From the NCBI RefSeq assembly GCF_003182155.1, contig NZ_QGTG01000002.1, positions 124,001-188,000 on the forward strand: a stretch of DNA of 64,000 nucleotides, written 5' to 3'. Origin of the DNA: Chitinophaga sp. S165. Lineage in GTDB: Bacteria > Bacteroidota > Bacteroidia > Chitinophagales > Chitinophagaceae. A program made the position numbers and the translations under genes. The notes under the pieces are model-generated. The model was not told the DNA's origin, did no database searches, and saw only the letters and a program-made list of their open reading frames with translations. Shown in pieces: positions 17,178-25,412 of this stretch. How positions within the stretch are numbered: position 1 is the first letter of the stretch; each line of letters opens with the position of its first letter.

Positions 17178-18125
17178 CTATTTTTCCTTAAAAATCTTTA
17201 TTCCCAGCAACAACACACTTCCCAGGATGGCTGGCAGAACCAGGTTAATAAACCAGATACATACAGTGGCAGCGATAATTCCCGGACTATTGGTGCTTAG
17301 TAATCCCATAAAGTACAGGCTGACCTTTCCCCGGAGTCCAAGTTCCGCAATAGCGATAGTAGGTACAAGGGCCATTACAAGATAAACAACAGCATTCATC
17401 AAAAAACCTTGCCACCAGAGCATCTCCACGCCTAATGTGTCTAGCAAAATCAAATACTGTGCCGAGAAGACGACGTATCTGATGGCGGAAAGCAGTAGCA
17501 AATGCTCGAGGTCACCGGCTGAGTAACGAACAATGATCTGCACAAAGATCCGGGCTTTTCTCAACAATGGGATCTTTTCAAATATCGCCAGGATGATCTG
17601 CAACCGAAAATATAACAATATGACCAAGGCGCAAATAACTATTAGCAATCCCAGGAGGATTTTCTCCCAGAAATGGGGGGCGAAATAGCCGTTTCCCTTC
17701 ACCAGCGGGAATTTGTTGATGTAGTAACATAAACCAATTAACCCAAATATAATAGTGACGATAAGCTGGCTGAAGCTACCTACCATAGTAGCGGCAATGG
17801 CTTTCAGCTTACTTCTGTTATTCCTTAGGTATAATACCCGCCCTCCATACTCACCTATACGGTTAGGGGTATTGATGGAGAAAGATACTCCTGACAGTAC
17901 GGCGCTGTATGCCCGGAGGAAAGATATATGTTGTAACGGTTTGACCAGCAGCTGCCATTTGCGGGCCTCAAGCCCCCAGTTGAGGAACATACCTATCATC
18001 ACAAGCAGCATGGCTATTCCACCCTTGTTCTTCAGGGTTTGGGCCATTTGCCACAAAGATGCCTTCAGATTGGGCTGGTGCAGCAATTGTGTATAGATGG
18101 AATAGGCTAACCAGGTAAAAAGCAC
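17178..18125 (-). CDS. lysylphosphatidylglycerol synthase TM-domain (UPF0104) membrane protein
   Basis: Polytopic membrane protein of the flippase-like family: NWGLEARKWQLLVKP, SGVSFSINTPNRIGEYGGRVLYL (the conserved block), GSFSQLIVTIIFGLIGL and the C-terminal AELGLRGKVSLYFMGLL. No synthase domain is attached. Start problem: the GTG at 18125 is the first standard codon, but the frame is open upstream to 18176 and encodes LNKNTKIILNYLLGA, which looks like the true first helix. Either a CTG at 18173 initiates or an ATG at 18177 is out of frame by one base. The coordinates given are the conservative ones. Confidence 0.8.
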   Translation of the reverse strand: MLFTWLAYSIYTQLLHQPNLKASLWQMAQTLKNKGGIAMLLVMIGMFLNWGLEARKWQLLVKPLQHISFLRAYSAVLSGVSFSINTPNRIGEYGGRVLYLRNNRSKLKAIAATMVGSFSQLIVTIIFGLIGLCYYINKFPLVKGNGYFAPHFWEKILLGLLIVICALVILLYFRLQIILAIFEKIPLLRKARIFVQIIVRYSAGDLEHLLLLSAIRYVVFSAQYLILLDTLGVEMLWWQGFLMNAVVYLVMALVPTIAIAELGLRGKVSLYFMGLLSTNSPGIIAATVCIWFINLVLPAILGSVLLLGIKIFKEK

Positions 18126-18157
18126 TGCTCCCAGCAGGTAATTGAGAATTATTTTGG

Positions 18158-18165
18158 TATTTTTG
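18158..18165 (+). promoter_or_regulatory. -7 element of ruvC
   Basis: TATTTTTG, exact match. A TTG at 18142-18144 lies 13 bp upstream, shorter than the usual 19-21 bp spacing. The expected transcript start (~18171) excludes the early TTG 18142 as a ruvC start codon. Confidence 0.55.
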
Positions 18166-18185
18166 TTCAGACATCAAGATTTTGG

Positions 18186-18193
18186 CAAAAATA
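18186..18193 (-). promoter_or_regulatory. -7 element of the flippase-like gene, facing the ruvC promoter
   Basis: TATTTTTG on the minus strand. Its transcript would start near 18180 and run through the ruvC promoter; the two transcripts would overlap by about 10 nt at their 5' ends. Confidence 0.5.
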
Positions 18194-18201
18194 AACTGTG
18201 G

Positions 18202-18762
18202 TTGGCAAACAAGTCAAAAATAATTCTGGGCATTGACCCCGGTACACTTGTGATGGGTTATGGACTGATATTAGTGGAAGGCACTAAAGCCAGCCTGCTG
18301 GAAATGGATGTGCTGAAGCTATCCCGTCATAAAGACCACTACGAAAGGCTACAACTGATACACGCCCGTGTAAATGAACTGATACGTGTGCACAAACCGG
18401 TTTCCTGCGCTATTGAAGCTCCTTTCTTTGGTAAGAATGTGCAAAGTATGTTAAAGCTGGGCCGTGCTCAAGGCGTTGCTATAGCCACGGCAATGCAGGC
18501 AGGAGTGCCTGTTACAGAATATTCTCCCAAAAAAGTAAAGCAGTCTGTTACTGGCAATGGTAACGCAGATAAGGAACAGATTTGGCAGATGTTACAAAGA
18601 ATATTACATTTCAAAGAGCGACCTGAATTTCTGGATGCTACCGATGCTCTCGCAGTTGCGGTATGCCATTTCTTCCAGGAGTCCAGCGTCTTACCGGATA
18701 CACGCAAAGCCAAAGGATGGGAACAGTTCCTTCAACAGAACCCCGAAAGAATTGCAGAATAA
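18202..18762 (+). CDS. ruvC: crossover junction endodeoxyribonuclease RuvC
   Basis: Holliday junction resolvase. Catalytic carboxylates: D12 in ILGIDPGT, Glu in CAIEAPFFGKNVQ, and the Asp pair in FLDATDALAVAVCH. The 186 residues from the TTG at 18202 (LANKSKIILGID) agree with family length. The longer ORF from 18142 would add 20 residues and would start upstream of the likely transcript start. It overlaps head-to-head with the 5' end of the flippase-like gene. ruvA and ruvB are not adjacent (ruvB is at 10586-11611). Confidence 0.92.
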   Translation: MANKSKIILGIDPGTLVMGYGLILVEGTKASLLEMDVLKLSRHKDHYERLQLIHARVNELIRVHKPVSCAIEAPFFGKNVQSMLKLGRAQGVAIATAMQAGVPVTEYSPKKVKQSVTGNGNADKEQIWQMLQRILHFKERPEFLDATDALAVAVCHFFQESSVLPDTRKAKGWEQFLQQNPERIAE

Positions 18763-18922
18763 TCATTAGTATGACAGATAATTCCAGGTTTAAGGCTGAC
18801 GTTTTTCCAGAAGTTGATAAATTGTATTTACTTTGGATTAAAATCCTCATAAACGCTCCCAGACGGTAATTGGGGCTTTACACCATGGAAGTATGGTATT
18901 TATATAATCAGCATCACAAGCT

Positions 18923-19630
18923 ATGAAAGCAAGAATCCTATTGGTGGAAGATGATCAAAATGTTGGTGCGGTAACAAAGAAACGATTAGAAGAAGCGGGC
19001 TACGATGTGGTACATAGCACAGACGGACAAATGGCCTGGGAGCAGTTCCAGTCGCGGACCTTTGACATATGTTTACTGGATGTTGTTATGCCGAAAAAAG
19101 ATGGCTTTACACTGGCAGAACAGATCCGTAGAAAAAACGACTTCATTCCCATACTCTTTCTAACCTCGAAAGCACTGGATGAGGATAAGATCAAAGGCTT
19201 CAAAACCGGCGCAGACGACTATATTACCAAACCTTTCAGTATGCAGGAACTCCTGCTGCGCATTGAAGTATTCCTGAAAAGGAGTAAAACTGCCAATAGC
19301 GTTGCGGCGGAAAAGCGTACCCAATACAATATAGGCAAACTGACATTTGACTATAATGACCTCATACTCCGTGAAAAGAACGGAGAAGTTTCCAGCACTC
19401 TTACCCAAAAAGAAGCCGACCTGCTGAAGTACCTCTGTGATAATGCCAATAAAACCCTTAAGAGGGAAGAAATATTATTTCATGTATGGGGTAAAGATGA
19501 TTACTTCCTGGGCCGCAGCATGGACGTATTCATCACTAAACTCAGGAAACACTTCCGGTCAGACCCCTCTATCAAACTAGAAACCCTTCATGGCGTAGGG
19601 TTCCGGTTCAACGTTCCAGGTCAGCTGTGA
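18923..19630 (+). CDS. second orphan RprY-like response regulator
   Basis: OmpR-family regulator very similar to the protein encoded at 15558-16259: D53 in CLLDVVMPKKDGFTLAEQIR, DDYITKPF, LTQKEADLLKYLCDNANK, GRSMDVFITKLRKHF and LHGVGFRFNV. No kinase gene adjacent. The 3' end overlaps the convergent HIT gene by 23 nt. Together with the first copy it suggests an ancient duplication; the two may respond to a shared or unlinked kinase. Confidence 0.92.
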   Translation: MKARILLVEDDQNVGAVTKKRLEEAGYDVVHSTDGQMAWEQFQSRTFDICLLDVVMPKKDGFTLAEQIRRKNDFIPILFLTSKALDEDKIKGFKTGADDYITKPFSMQELLLRIEVFLKRSKTANSVAAEKRTQYNIGKLTFDYNDLILREKNGEVSSTLTQKEADLLKYLCDNANKTLKREEILFHVWGKDDYFLGRSMDVFITKLRKHFRSDPSIKLETLHGVGFRFNVPGQL

Positions 19631-20003
19631 TCAGCTGCTGTATTGCCCTGAATTCTTCTTCTGATAACTTCAGCTTGGGCCGTGAAAAGTTCATATCATC
19701 TGCCGTATTGATAGGTATCAAATGCATATGTGCATGTGGTACCTCTAAGCCGACCACGCTTATACCTACACGATTGCAGGGAAAATGGCGCTCTAATGAT
19801 TCCGCTATAGGCTTTGCAAACAATAACAACTCTCCTAACAGATCATCCCTCAGATCAAAAAATTTATCAATCTCTATTTTAGGTACTACGAGCGTATGAC
19901 CTTTTACCAGTGGAAAGATATCCAGGAAGGCATAGAAACTATCATTCTCGGCTATTTTATAACTCGGGATCTCACCTTTGATGATCTTTGTAAAAACAGT
20001 CAT
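19608..20003 (-). CDS. HIT family nucleotide-binding hydrolase
   Basis: Histidine-triad protein of 131 residues from the ATG at 20003 (MTVFTKIIKGEIPSYKI, the usual HIT start). HIT motif HAHMHLIP (90-97), preceded by the typical FLDIFPLVKGHTLVVPK. Likely hydrolyses nucleoside phosphoramidates or dinucleoside polyphosphates in the cytoplasm. A longer frame to 20075 runs through the greA terminator and is not used. It lies 88 bp downstream of greA on the same strand; read-through may express it. Confidence 0.92.
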   Translation of the reverse strand: MTVFTKIIKGEIPSYKIAENDSFYAFLDIFPLVKGHTLVVPKIEIDKFFDLRDDLLGELLLFAKPIAESLERHFPCNRVGISVVGLEVPHAHMHLIPINTADDMNFSRPKLKLSEEEFRAIQQLITADLER

Positions 20004-20041
20004 GGGTCCTCTTTTTAATGGACATAAAGGTATAAAAAAAA

Positions 20042-20068
20042 GGCCGTCCTTGTCCAACAAGGGCGGCC
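20042..20068 (-). terminator. terminator after greA
   Basis: 12-bp stem GGCCGTCCTTGT/ACAAGGGCGGCC with one wobble pair and a 3-nt loop, flanked by A and T runs; on the minus strand it is followed by a T run of over seven. Confidence 0.85.
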
Positions 20069-20091
20069 TTTTCATTTAATGATATTATACC

Positions 20092-20565
20092 TTATATCGT
20101 AATATTATCGATCTTAAACTTCATGCTGCCATTCGGAGCCTGTACATCAGCAATCTCACCTACGGTCTTACCCAGCAAGCCTTTTCCGATAGGAGAAGTA
20201 ACAGAGATCTTGTTCTGTTTCAGATCTGCTTCCTTTTCAGAAACCAGCTGATATGTAAATGTCTTCTTATTAGCCATATTTGTAATAGTTACCTTACACA
20301 ATATGGATACTTTGGAGGTATCAATGGAATCTGCTTCCACCACTCTAGCCGTTGCTATAGCACTTTCCAGAGAGGCAAGTTTTGCTTCATGCATTCCTTG
20401 CGCTTCCTTGGCAGCATCATATTCAGCATTTTCTTTGAGGTCACCTTTTTCCCGCGCTTCTGCAATAGCTCTAGCAATCTCCGCACGACCCTTGGTCTTG
20501 AGATAGTTAAGCTCCTCCCGCATCTGGTCCAGGGTCTCTTTGGTAACGTAGTTTATACCAGACAT
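20092..20565 (-). CDS. greA: transcription elongation factor GreA
   Basis: Rescues backtracked RNA polymerase by stimulating transcript cleavage. N-terminal coiled coil with the tip acidic motif GDLKENAEYDAAKEAQ (D42 and E45) and C-terminal FKBP-like domain ending SPIGKGLLGKTVGEIADVQAPNG. Length 157, as expected. Its leader contains a hairpin plus eight T (20588-20624) directly after a -7 element, resembling an early terminator (see findings). Confidence 0.95.
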   Translation of the reverse strand: MSGINYVTKETLDQMREELNYLKTKGRAEIARAIAEAREKGDLKENAEYDAAKEAQGMHEAKLASLESAIATARVVEADSIDTSKVSILCKVTITNMANKKTFTYQLVSEKEADLKQNKISVTSPIGKGLLGKTVGEIADVQAPNGSMKFKIDNITI

Positions 20566-20587
20566 AACGTTATGTTTTAGAAATAAG

Positions 20588-20624
20588 AAAAAAAATCAAC
20601 GCCCCCGTTTGCACAGAAGCGTTG
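20588..20624 (-). terminator. hairpin plus T8 in the greA upstream region
   Basis: 6-bp stem CAACGC/GCGTTG (20597-20602 and 20619-20624) with a 16-nt loop and an eight-T run on the minus strand. It lies between the -7 element at 20641-20648 and the greA ATG, so it could stop greA leader transcripts. It is also the first hairpin downstream of the dehydrogenase gene (118 bp after its stop). Confidence 0.5.
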
Positions 20625-20640
20625 TAAAATTGGTATACAG

Positions 20641-20648
20641 CAAATATA
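20641..20648 (-). promoter_or_regulatory. -7 element of greA
   Basis: TATATTTG on the minus strand, exact match; leader of about 70 nt. Confidence 0.5.
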
Positions 20649-20741
20649 ATATTTTTTACATCACCTTATCGAAATACCCCAATAAATATTGTCATATTTA
20701 CAGTATTTATAATAGAAGAGGCCGAATAGTAAAACTATGTG

Positions 20742-21671
20742 TTAAATCACATGCAACTTCTCCAGTACGATCCTTGCCATTTTTACACTGGCTTCATGTG
20801 AATAACCTGCTATATGTGGGGTAATGATCACATTAGGCATATGTAACAGCTTCTCGAACCGTTCTCTTTCAGCAGCGCTGTAAGTGGACAGTTTTTCATT
20901 TTCAAGTACATCCAGGCAGGCCCCTCTTATTGTTCCTGCGTCCAGCGCACTGACCATGTCATCTGTATTTACAAGCTTTCCTCTCGCCGCATTGATAAAC
21001 CATACCGGTTTTTTGAAAGACTGGAAGAAAGCAGCGTTGGCCAGATGATGCGTCTCTGCAGTGAGCGGCAAATGTACGCTTACTACATCCGCCTTTTCAA
21101 AAAGCTGGTCCATAGTAGCCTCTTGCACATATTTGTCACTGAAACCGGTCTTGTATTTATCATACGCCAGGATTTCCACATCGAAGCCCCGTAATTTACG
21201 TGCGAAGGCGCCTCCGGTATTACCATATCCAATGATGCCCACCGTTCTGCCATTCAGCTCAAAACCACGATTGCCGTCCCTTTCCCAGATACCCTGGCGA
21301 AGCTCCAGGTTACTTTTTTGTATATTATTCACCAGGCTTAATAACATACCCAGCGCCTGCTCTCCTACTGCGTCACAGTTCCCTTCAGGGCTGCTGGCAC
21401 AATGAATGCCTTTACTTTCTGCATAAGGCACATCTATCAGTTCCATACCACTTCCCAATCGGCCTATCCATTGCAACCTGCCAGCCCGGTCTATCAAAGC
21501 TTTGTCTACCTTGATCCTCGTCGTTACGATCATTCCGATAAATTCGGAGATCCCGGCTGCTACCTCGTCATATGTAATGGAAGGCTGGTAACTTACCTCA
21601 TATCCTTTCTCTTCCAGTTTATCGATCAGATAACTGTGCACCTTTGCGGTGATCAATACTTTCCTGCTCAT
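20742..21671 (-). CDS. D-isomer-specific 2-hydroxyacid dehydrogenase (SerA-like)
   Basis: NAD-dependent oxidoreductase. Rossmann motif [16 protein letters not shown] (about 145-160), catalytic Arg in [13 protein letters not shown], Glu in [10 protein letters not shown] and His in [12 protein letters not shown]: the full R-E-H set. 309 residues, without the ACT domain of classical SerA. It could be phosphoglycerate dehydrogenase or another 2-hydroxyacid dehydrogenase; the substrate is not decided by the sequence. Its start overlaps the rsmA stop by 4 nt. Confidence 0.88.
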   Translation of the reverse strand: MSRKVLITAKVHSYLIDKLEEKGYEVSYQPSITYDEVAAGISEFIGMIVTTRIKVDKALIDRAGRLQWIGRLGSGMELIDVPYAESKGIHCASSPEGNCDAVGEQALGMLLSLVNNIQKSNLELRQGIWERDGNRGFELNGRTVGIIGYGNTGGAFARKLRGFDVEILAYDKYKTGFSDKYVQEATMDQLFEKADVVSVHLPLTAETHHLANAAFFQSFKKPVWFINAARGKLVNTDDMVSALDAGTIRGACLDVLENEKLSTYSAAERERFEKLLHMPNVIITPHIAGYSHEASVKMARIVLEKLHVI

Positions 21672-22417
21672 ATCATCTTGTGGGTTAAAGCTGCGAAATC
21701 GGCGATGCTCAGCTCTTCTGCCCTTTTATTAAAAATGCTGTCCTGAAGAAATTCCTTATCAAATAACGGCTTTAACGGATTTCGCAACTGCTTGCGCCGC
21801 TGGCCAAAAGCCGTTTTTACAAGTACAAAGAACTTGCGCTCGCTCGCTATATCATATGACTGCTCCAGCCGGTGGAGCCTGATCACAGCAGATTTCACCT
21901 TCGGTGGAGGATTAAAGCAGTTTTCATGTACCTCAAACAGGTATTCCACTTTATAGTAAGCCTGGATCAACACACTCAGTATACCGTATTCCTTCCCTTT
22001 AGTGGCAGCAATACGTAGTGCCACTTCCTTCTGGAACATGCCCACGACCAATGGGACCTGCTGCTTCCATTCGAGGATGCGGAACATGATCTGGGAGGAA
22101 ATATTGTAAGGGAAGTTACCGATCACCAGGAACTGGCCCTCGTAAGGAGGCGGTGTATCCAGGATGCTCTCATGTATGATCTTGCCCTGTATGGCAGGAT
22201 ATGTCTTTTCCAGGTACTGAACTTTTTCGGCGTCCAGCTCCACGGCTTTAAACTGTACATCTGGTATTTCCAGCAGGTATTTGGTAATGGCGCCGGCTCC
22301 AGGGCCTACTTCCACTATCTGTTGACCGGGTATTACAGGTAATGATTCCACGATCTTCCTGCAGATATTCTCATCTTTCAGGAAATGCTGTCCCAGCGAT
22401 TTTTTGAGTGTATACAT
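21668..22417 (-). CDS. rsmA: 16S rRNA (adenine1518/1519-N6)-dimethyltransferase RsmA/KsgA
   Basis: SAM-dependent methyltransferase for the two adenines of helix 45, a late 30S assembly step. Motifs: [15 protein letters not shown] (5-19), [13 protein letters not shown] (36-48), catalytic NFPYNISS (101-108) and [11 protein letters not shown]. Length 249. Divergent from pdxA, with separate -7 elements on each strand. The rsmA-pdxA neighbourhood is common in bacteria. Confidence 0.95.
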   Translation of the reverse strand: MYTLKKSLGQHFLKDENICRKIVESLPVIPGQQIVEVGPGAGAITKYLLEIPDVQFKAVELDAEKVQYLEKTYPAIQGKIIHESILDTPPPYEGQFLVIGNFPYNISSQIMFRILEWKQQVPLVVGMFQKEVALRIAATKGKEYGILSVLIQAYYKVEYLFEVHENCFNPPPKVKSAVIRLHRLEQSYDIASERKFFVLVKTAFGQRRKQLRNPLKPLFDKEFLQDSIFNKRAEELSIADFAALTHKMI

Positions 22418-22427
22418 GATTAGCCTG

Positions 22428-22435
22428 CAAAATTA
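22428..22435 (-). promoter_or_regulatory. -7 element of rsmA
   Basis: TAATTTTG on the minus strand, 10 bp from the ATG; exact match, so the leader would be very short or absent. Confidence 0.45.
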
Positions 22436-22502
22436 AGGAAAACTTAGCGCAATGCTGCAAGATAGAGGTGATCAGCCTGTACAGCTTCCCGGCTATTATT
22501 CT

Positions 22503-22510
22503 TATATTTG
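22503..22510 (+). promoter_or_regulatory. -7 element of pdxA
   Basis: TATATTTG, exact match, 22 bp upstream of the ATG at 22533. The upstream ORF start at 22452 lies before this element, supporting 22533. Confidence 0.5.
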
Positions 22511-22532
22511 CCTTATTATTTCTCAAATACGC

Positions 22533-23606
22533 ATGAGTAGCAACACCCACACAAATAAACCGGTAATCGGCATAACTGTCGGCGATATCAACAGCATCGG
22601 CGCAGAGATCATCATCAGAACCTTTGCAGACAACAGGATGCTGGAGTTTTGCACCCCGGTGATATTTGCTTCCAATAAAACCATCAACTTCTACCGGAAG
22701 CTGATGAATGAGAACAACTTCAATTACCAGAGCCTGAAAGACTTCACCCGCCTGAACCATAAGCAGGTGAACGTTTTCAACTGCTGGGAGGAAGAAGTAC
22801 AGATCACCCCGGGCGTTCTCAATGAAGTGGGAGGCAAATATGCCGCCCGCTCACTGGCAGTAGCCATCGAGTGCCTGAAAGAAGGCACGATAGAGGGACT
22901 GATCACCGCTCCTATTCACAAGAAGAACATCCAGAGCGAACAATTCAATTACACCGGTCATACGCCTTATCTCCGGGACGCTTTTGATGCGAAAGACGTG
23001 CTCATGTTCATGACGGCCGACAATATGCGTGTAGGGCTGCTGACCGAGCATGTACCCGTATCAGAGATCTCCAAATATGTCACCAAAGAAAACATCCTGG
23101 CCAAACTTCAGATGATGAAGGACAGCCTGGTGAAAGATTTCGGCATTGACAAGCCACGCATCGCCGTGCTGGGACTGAACCCTCATGCCGGAGACGACGG
23201 ACTGATAGGAGAAGAAGAGATCAAAGAGATCATTCCTGCGATTCAGCAGGCTAAGAATAATGGCCTTCTCTGCTTCGGACCATACAGCGCCGATGCTTTC
23301 TTCGCCCGTGAAATGCACAGCCAGTTCGATGGTGTTCTGGCCATGTATCACGACCAAGGCCTGATCCCGTTCAAATCACTGGCTACCGGCAGCGGCATTA
23401 ACTATACAGCCGGATTGCCGATTGTACGGACCTCTCCTGACCACGGCACCGCATTTGACATTGCCGGTAAGAACCTGGCAGATGCCGATTCCTTCCGTCA
23501 GGCCATTTTTACCTGCCTTGATATCCTGGAGAAGAGGGAAACATATGCGGAGAATACCGCCAATCCGCTCAAGAAAATAGAGCTGGTTTCAGAGAAACTG
23601 GCTTAA
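22533..23606 (+). CDS. pdxA: 4-hydroxythreonine-4-phosphate dehydrogenase PdxA
   Basis: Oxidises 4-phosphohydroxy-L-threonine in DXP-dependent pyridoxal phosphate synthesis. Motifs: PVIGITVGDINSIGAEI at the N-terminus, APIHKKNI, NYTGHTPYLRD with the metal-binding His, MYHDQGLIPFK and TSPDHGTAFDIAGK. The ATG at 22533 (MSSNTHTNKPVIGI) gives 357 residues, slightly above the usual ~330-350. Upstream starts precede the promoter. It converges with the methyltransferase gene through a shared terminator. Confidence 0.95.
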   Translation: MSSNTHTNKPVIGITVGDINSIGAEIIIRTFADNRMLEFCTPVIFASNKTINFYRKLMNENNFNYQSLKDFTRLNHKQVNVFNCWEEEVQITPGVLNEVGGKYAARSLAVAIECLKEGTIEGLITAPIHKKNIQSEQFNYTGHTPYLRDAFDAKDVLMFMTADNMRVGLLTEHVPVSEISKYVTKENILAKLQMMKDSLVKDFGIDKPRIAVLGLNPHAGDDGLIGEEEIKEIIPAIQQAKNNGLLCFGPYSADAFFAREMHSQFDGVLAMYHDQGLIPFKSLATGSGINYTAGLPIVRTSPDHGTAFDIAGKNLADADSFRQAIFTCLDILEKRETYAENTANPLKKIELVSEKLA

Positions 23607-23608
23607 AC

Positions 23609-23658
23609 CATAAAGAAGAAGGGAGCGCTATTAAAACAGCGCTCCCTTCTTCTTTATG
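23609..23658. terminator. bidirectional terminator between pdxA and the methyltransferase gene
   Basis: Perfect 21-bp arms, 23609-23629 and 23638-23658, with an 8-nt loop. The stem is A-rich on one side and T-rich on the other, so it can end both convergent genes. Confidence 0.85.
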
Positions 23659-23665
23659 ATCCGAT

Positions 23666-24514
23666 TTAGATATGAAAGGAAATAATCTCCAGTAAGCCTT
23701 TCCGCTCTCCACGATAGATATTATTCTGTCCGCTAAGAACAAATTCCGCTGCCTGCATATCATATACCTCCTGCCGATCAGCGTCCAGCAGTGATAACAG
23801 GTTCTGTATCTTTTTACGGCTGAATTGCTGCAGGCGGCTGCCAATATAACTTTCCATCGTATCCAGCATTTCTTCCGCCTTTGTCGATGAGCTGACCGAC
23901 ATCCCTTCCGCATGAACCATATAATCCATGAGCACTGCATTATTCTTCGTTCTCGAACAGAAGTTCCTCATGATACTCAGGAACTGTTCTTCAGAGATAT
24001 AGTGCATGATACCCTCAAATACGATCAGAGCCGGCTGTTGCGGGTCATATCCCGCTTCGATCAATGTTCCCATCAGCTGACTGGTATTATTGATATCAGC
24101 CTGTAATGTATGTAGTCTGTCGTCATGGAAAGAAATAGCGGCATATATCTCCTGCTTCTCCCGCATATTGGCACTGTCCACCTCATAAATATTAGCAAGT
24201 TGCTGCTCCGGAAAATATTCTGTCAGCTGCAGGGCAAGCGGGTCCAATCCGGCGGCCAGTATACAGACCTGTTGCCGGGGATGTTGTCTCATCAACTGCC
24301 TGATCAGATACCTGATCATTTTCTTTCGCAGTAATAATGCTTCGCGGAATAAAGGGGTAATGCGGCTTAATTCATCGGCCAGATTCTTTACCTGGCTGAA
24401 ATCGATATGGGCAAGATATTTTTTTCCTAACCCTTCTTCATAAAGGCTTTTGACATAGGTCAGCACAAGTGCGGAAGTAGATGCCACGCTTAGCTTGTTC
24501 ACACCAGTTTTCAT
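23666..24514 (-). CDS. LCMT-type class I SAM-dependent methyltransferase
   Basis: Member of the leucine carboxyl methyltransferase-like family (PF04072 type). Evidence: N-terminal SVASTSALVLTYVKSLYEEGLG, SAM site VCILAAGLDPLALQL (about 93-107) with acidic IYEVD, and PALIVFEGIMHYISEEQF with MDYMVHAEG downstream. 282 residues. Bacterial members methylate varied small molecules; the substrate here is not known. It stands alone on the minus strand. Confidence 0.8.
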   Translation of the reverse strand: MKTGVNKLSVASTSALVLTYVKSLYEEGLGKKYLAHIDFSQVKNLADELSRITPLFREALLLRKKMIRYLIRQLMRQHPRQQVCILAAGLDPLALQLTEYFPEQQLANIYEVDSANMREKQEIYAAISFHDDRLHTLQADINNTSQLMGTLIEAGYDPQQPALIVFEGIMHYISEEQFLSIMRNFCSRTKNNAVLMDYMVHAEGMSVSSSTKAEEMLDTMESYIGSRLQQFSRKKIQNLLSLLDADRQEVYDMQAAEFVLSGQNNIYRGERKGLLEIISFHI

Positions 24515-24628
24515 GGAATTTACTTTTCAAGGTTAACAGATGGCAGGGTTAATTGTTAACGCGCTAATTAAAGGTAATCCGAACAACTGATACCGTATTG
24601 CAGGATAGGAGGAATTAACATTAACATT

Positions 24629-24678
24629 CAGGGACAAGAAATTAACGCAATGAACGCTGCATTAATTCCTGGTCCCTG
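24629..24678 (-). terminator. hairpin after the TonB receptor/TPR operon
   Basis: Long imperfect stem: CAGGGAC...GTCCCTG with the internal AATTAA/TTAATT arms, four mismatches or wobbles and an 8-nt loop. There is no clear T run, so a stability or processing hairpin is equally possible. Confidence 0.45.
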
Positions 24679-24708
24679 ATCAATGGTCCTTATAACTTAT
24701 CTTTTATT

Positions 24709-25356
24709 TTATTTTATCTGTGCCATCAATCCTTTTGCATATGCTTCACCCCAATGAGGGGCAATGCTGCTTGCCGGTTTAAAAGTGCTGAACTTCTGCA
24801 GAGCTACTTCGAATTTTTTCTTTGCTTCAGTTTTACTTCCGCCAAATTGTTCAGGTGTGTAGAACAACGCCTGTCCCTGCAGGAGATAAACCCTCGGATT
24901 CTCCTGGTTCGTCTGATTAGCCTTCACTAATAATTCGGCAGACTCCATACCATATTTCATACCTCTTGAAGGCGGGTCTACACGAATACGGGAAGTAGCT
25001 ACCAGAGATTTGATACAATCTATCTCATCATTCTTCGGGCTGATCGCTTCCGCCTGTTCGATATTTACAGCTGCTTTATCTGCAAGATCATCTACTTTGT
25101 CATTGTCCCTCTGCATGAGCGCACTCATAACATAGCAATAGCTTGCGTAATAAAAAGGCAGCCACTGTGTTTTTTCTGCCGCGGCAATACGTTCAAAGGT
25201 GTTGCCGATCTCCAGTAATTTGTCAGGGTTAAAACTGGTGGAGTCATCCAGCATGGCTACATTCCTGCCCATGACAGCTTCATACTGTGCACTCTGCGCC
25301 ATAGACGCCGATGCAAGACCTACCAACAGACAAATGGAAAACAAGATACGCTTCAT
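24709..25356 (-). CDS. periplasmic TPR-like protein downstream of a TonB receptor
   Basis: Signal peptide (MKRILFSICLLVGLASASMAQ) and helical repeats: paired helices such as WLPFYYASYCYVMSALMQRDNDKVDDLADKA and NPRVYLLQGQALFYTPEQFGGSKTEAKKKFEVAL resemble tetratricopeptide units. Length 215. It begins 56 bp after the receptor's stop on the same strand, so it is likely co-transcribed and may help the receptor in substrate handling. No specific family name can be given. Confidence 0.75.
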   Translation of the reverse strand: MKRILFSICLLVGLASASMAQSAQYEAVMGRNVAMLDDSTSFNPDKLLEIGNTFERIAAAEKTQWLPFYYASYCYVMSALMQRDNDKVDDLADKAAVNIEQAEAISPKNDEIDCIKSLVATSRIRVDPPSRGMKYGMESAELLVKANQTNQENPRVYLLQGQALFYTPEQFGGSKTEAKKKFEVALQKFSTFKPASSIAPHWGEAYAKGLMAQIK

Positions 25357-25412
25357 TGTAAAAGTGTTTTTAAAAGTGTTAACGTGATTTATAATAGTGG
25401 TTCTAGAATGGG

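Noticed and set aside
17968..18177. 69-codon minus-strand frame beginning MSEQKYQ
   Set aside because: Out of frame with the flippase-like gene by one base and covering the same DNA; it may mark a frameshift but is not an independent gene.
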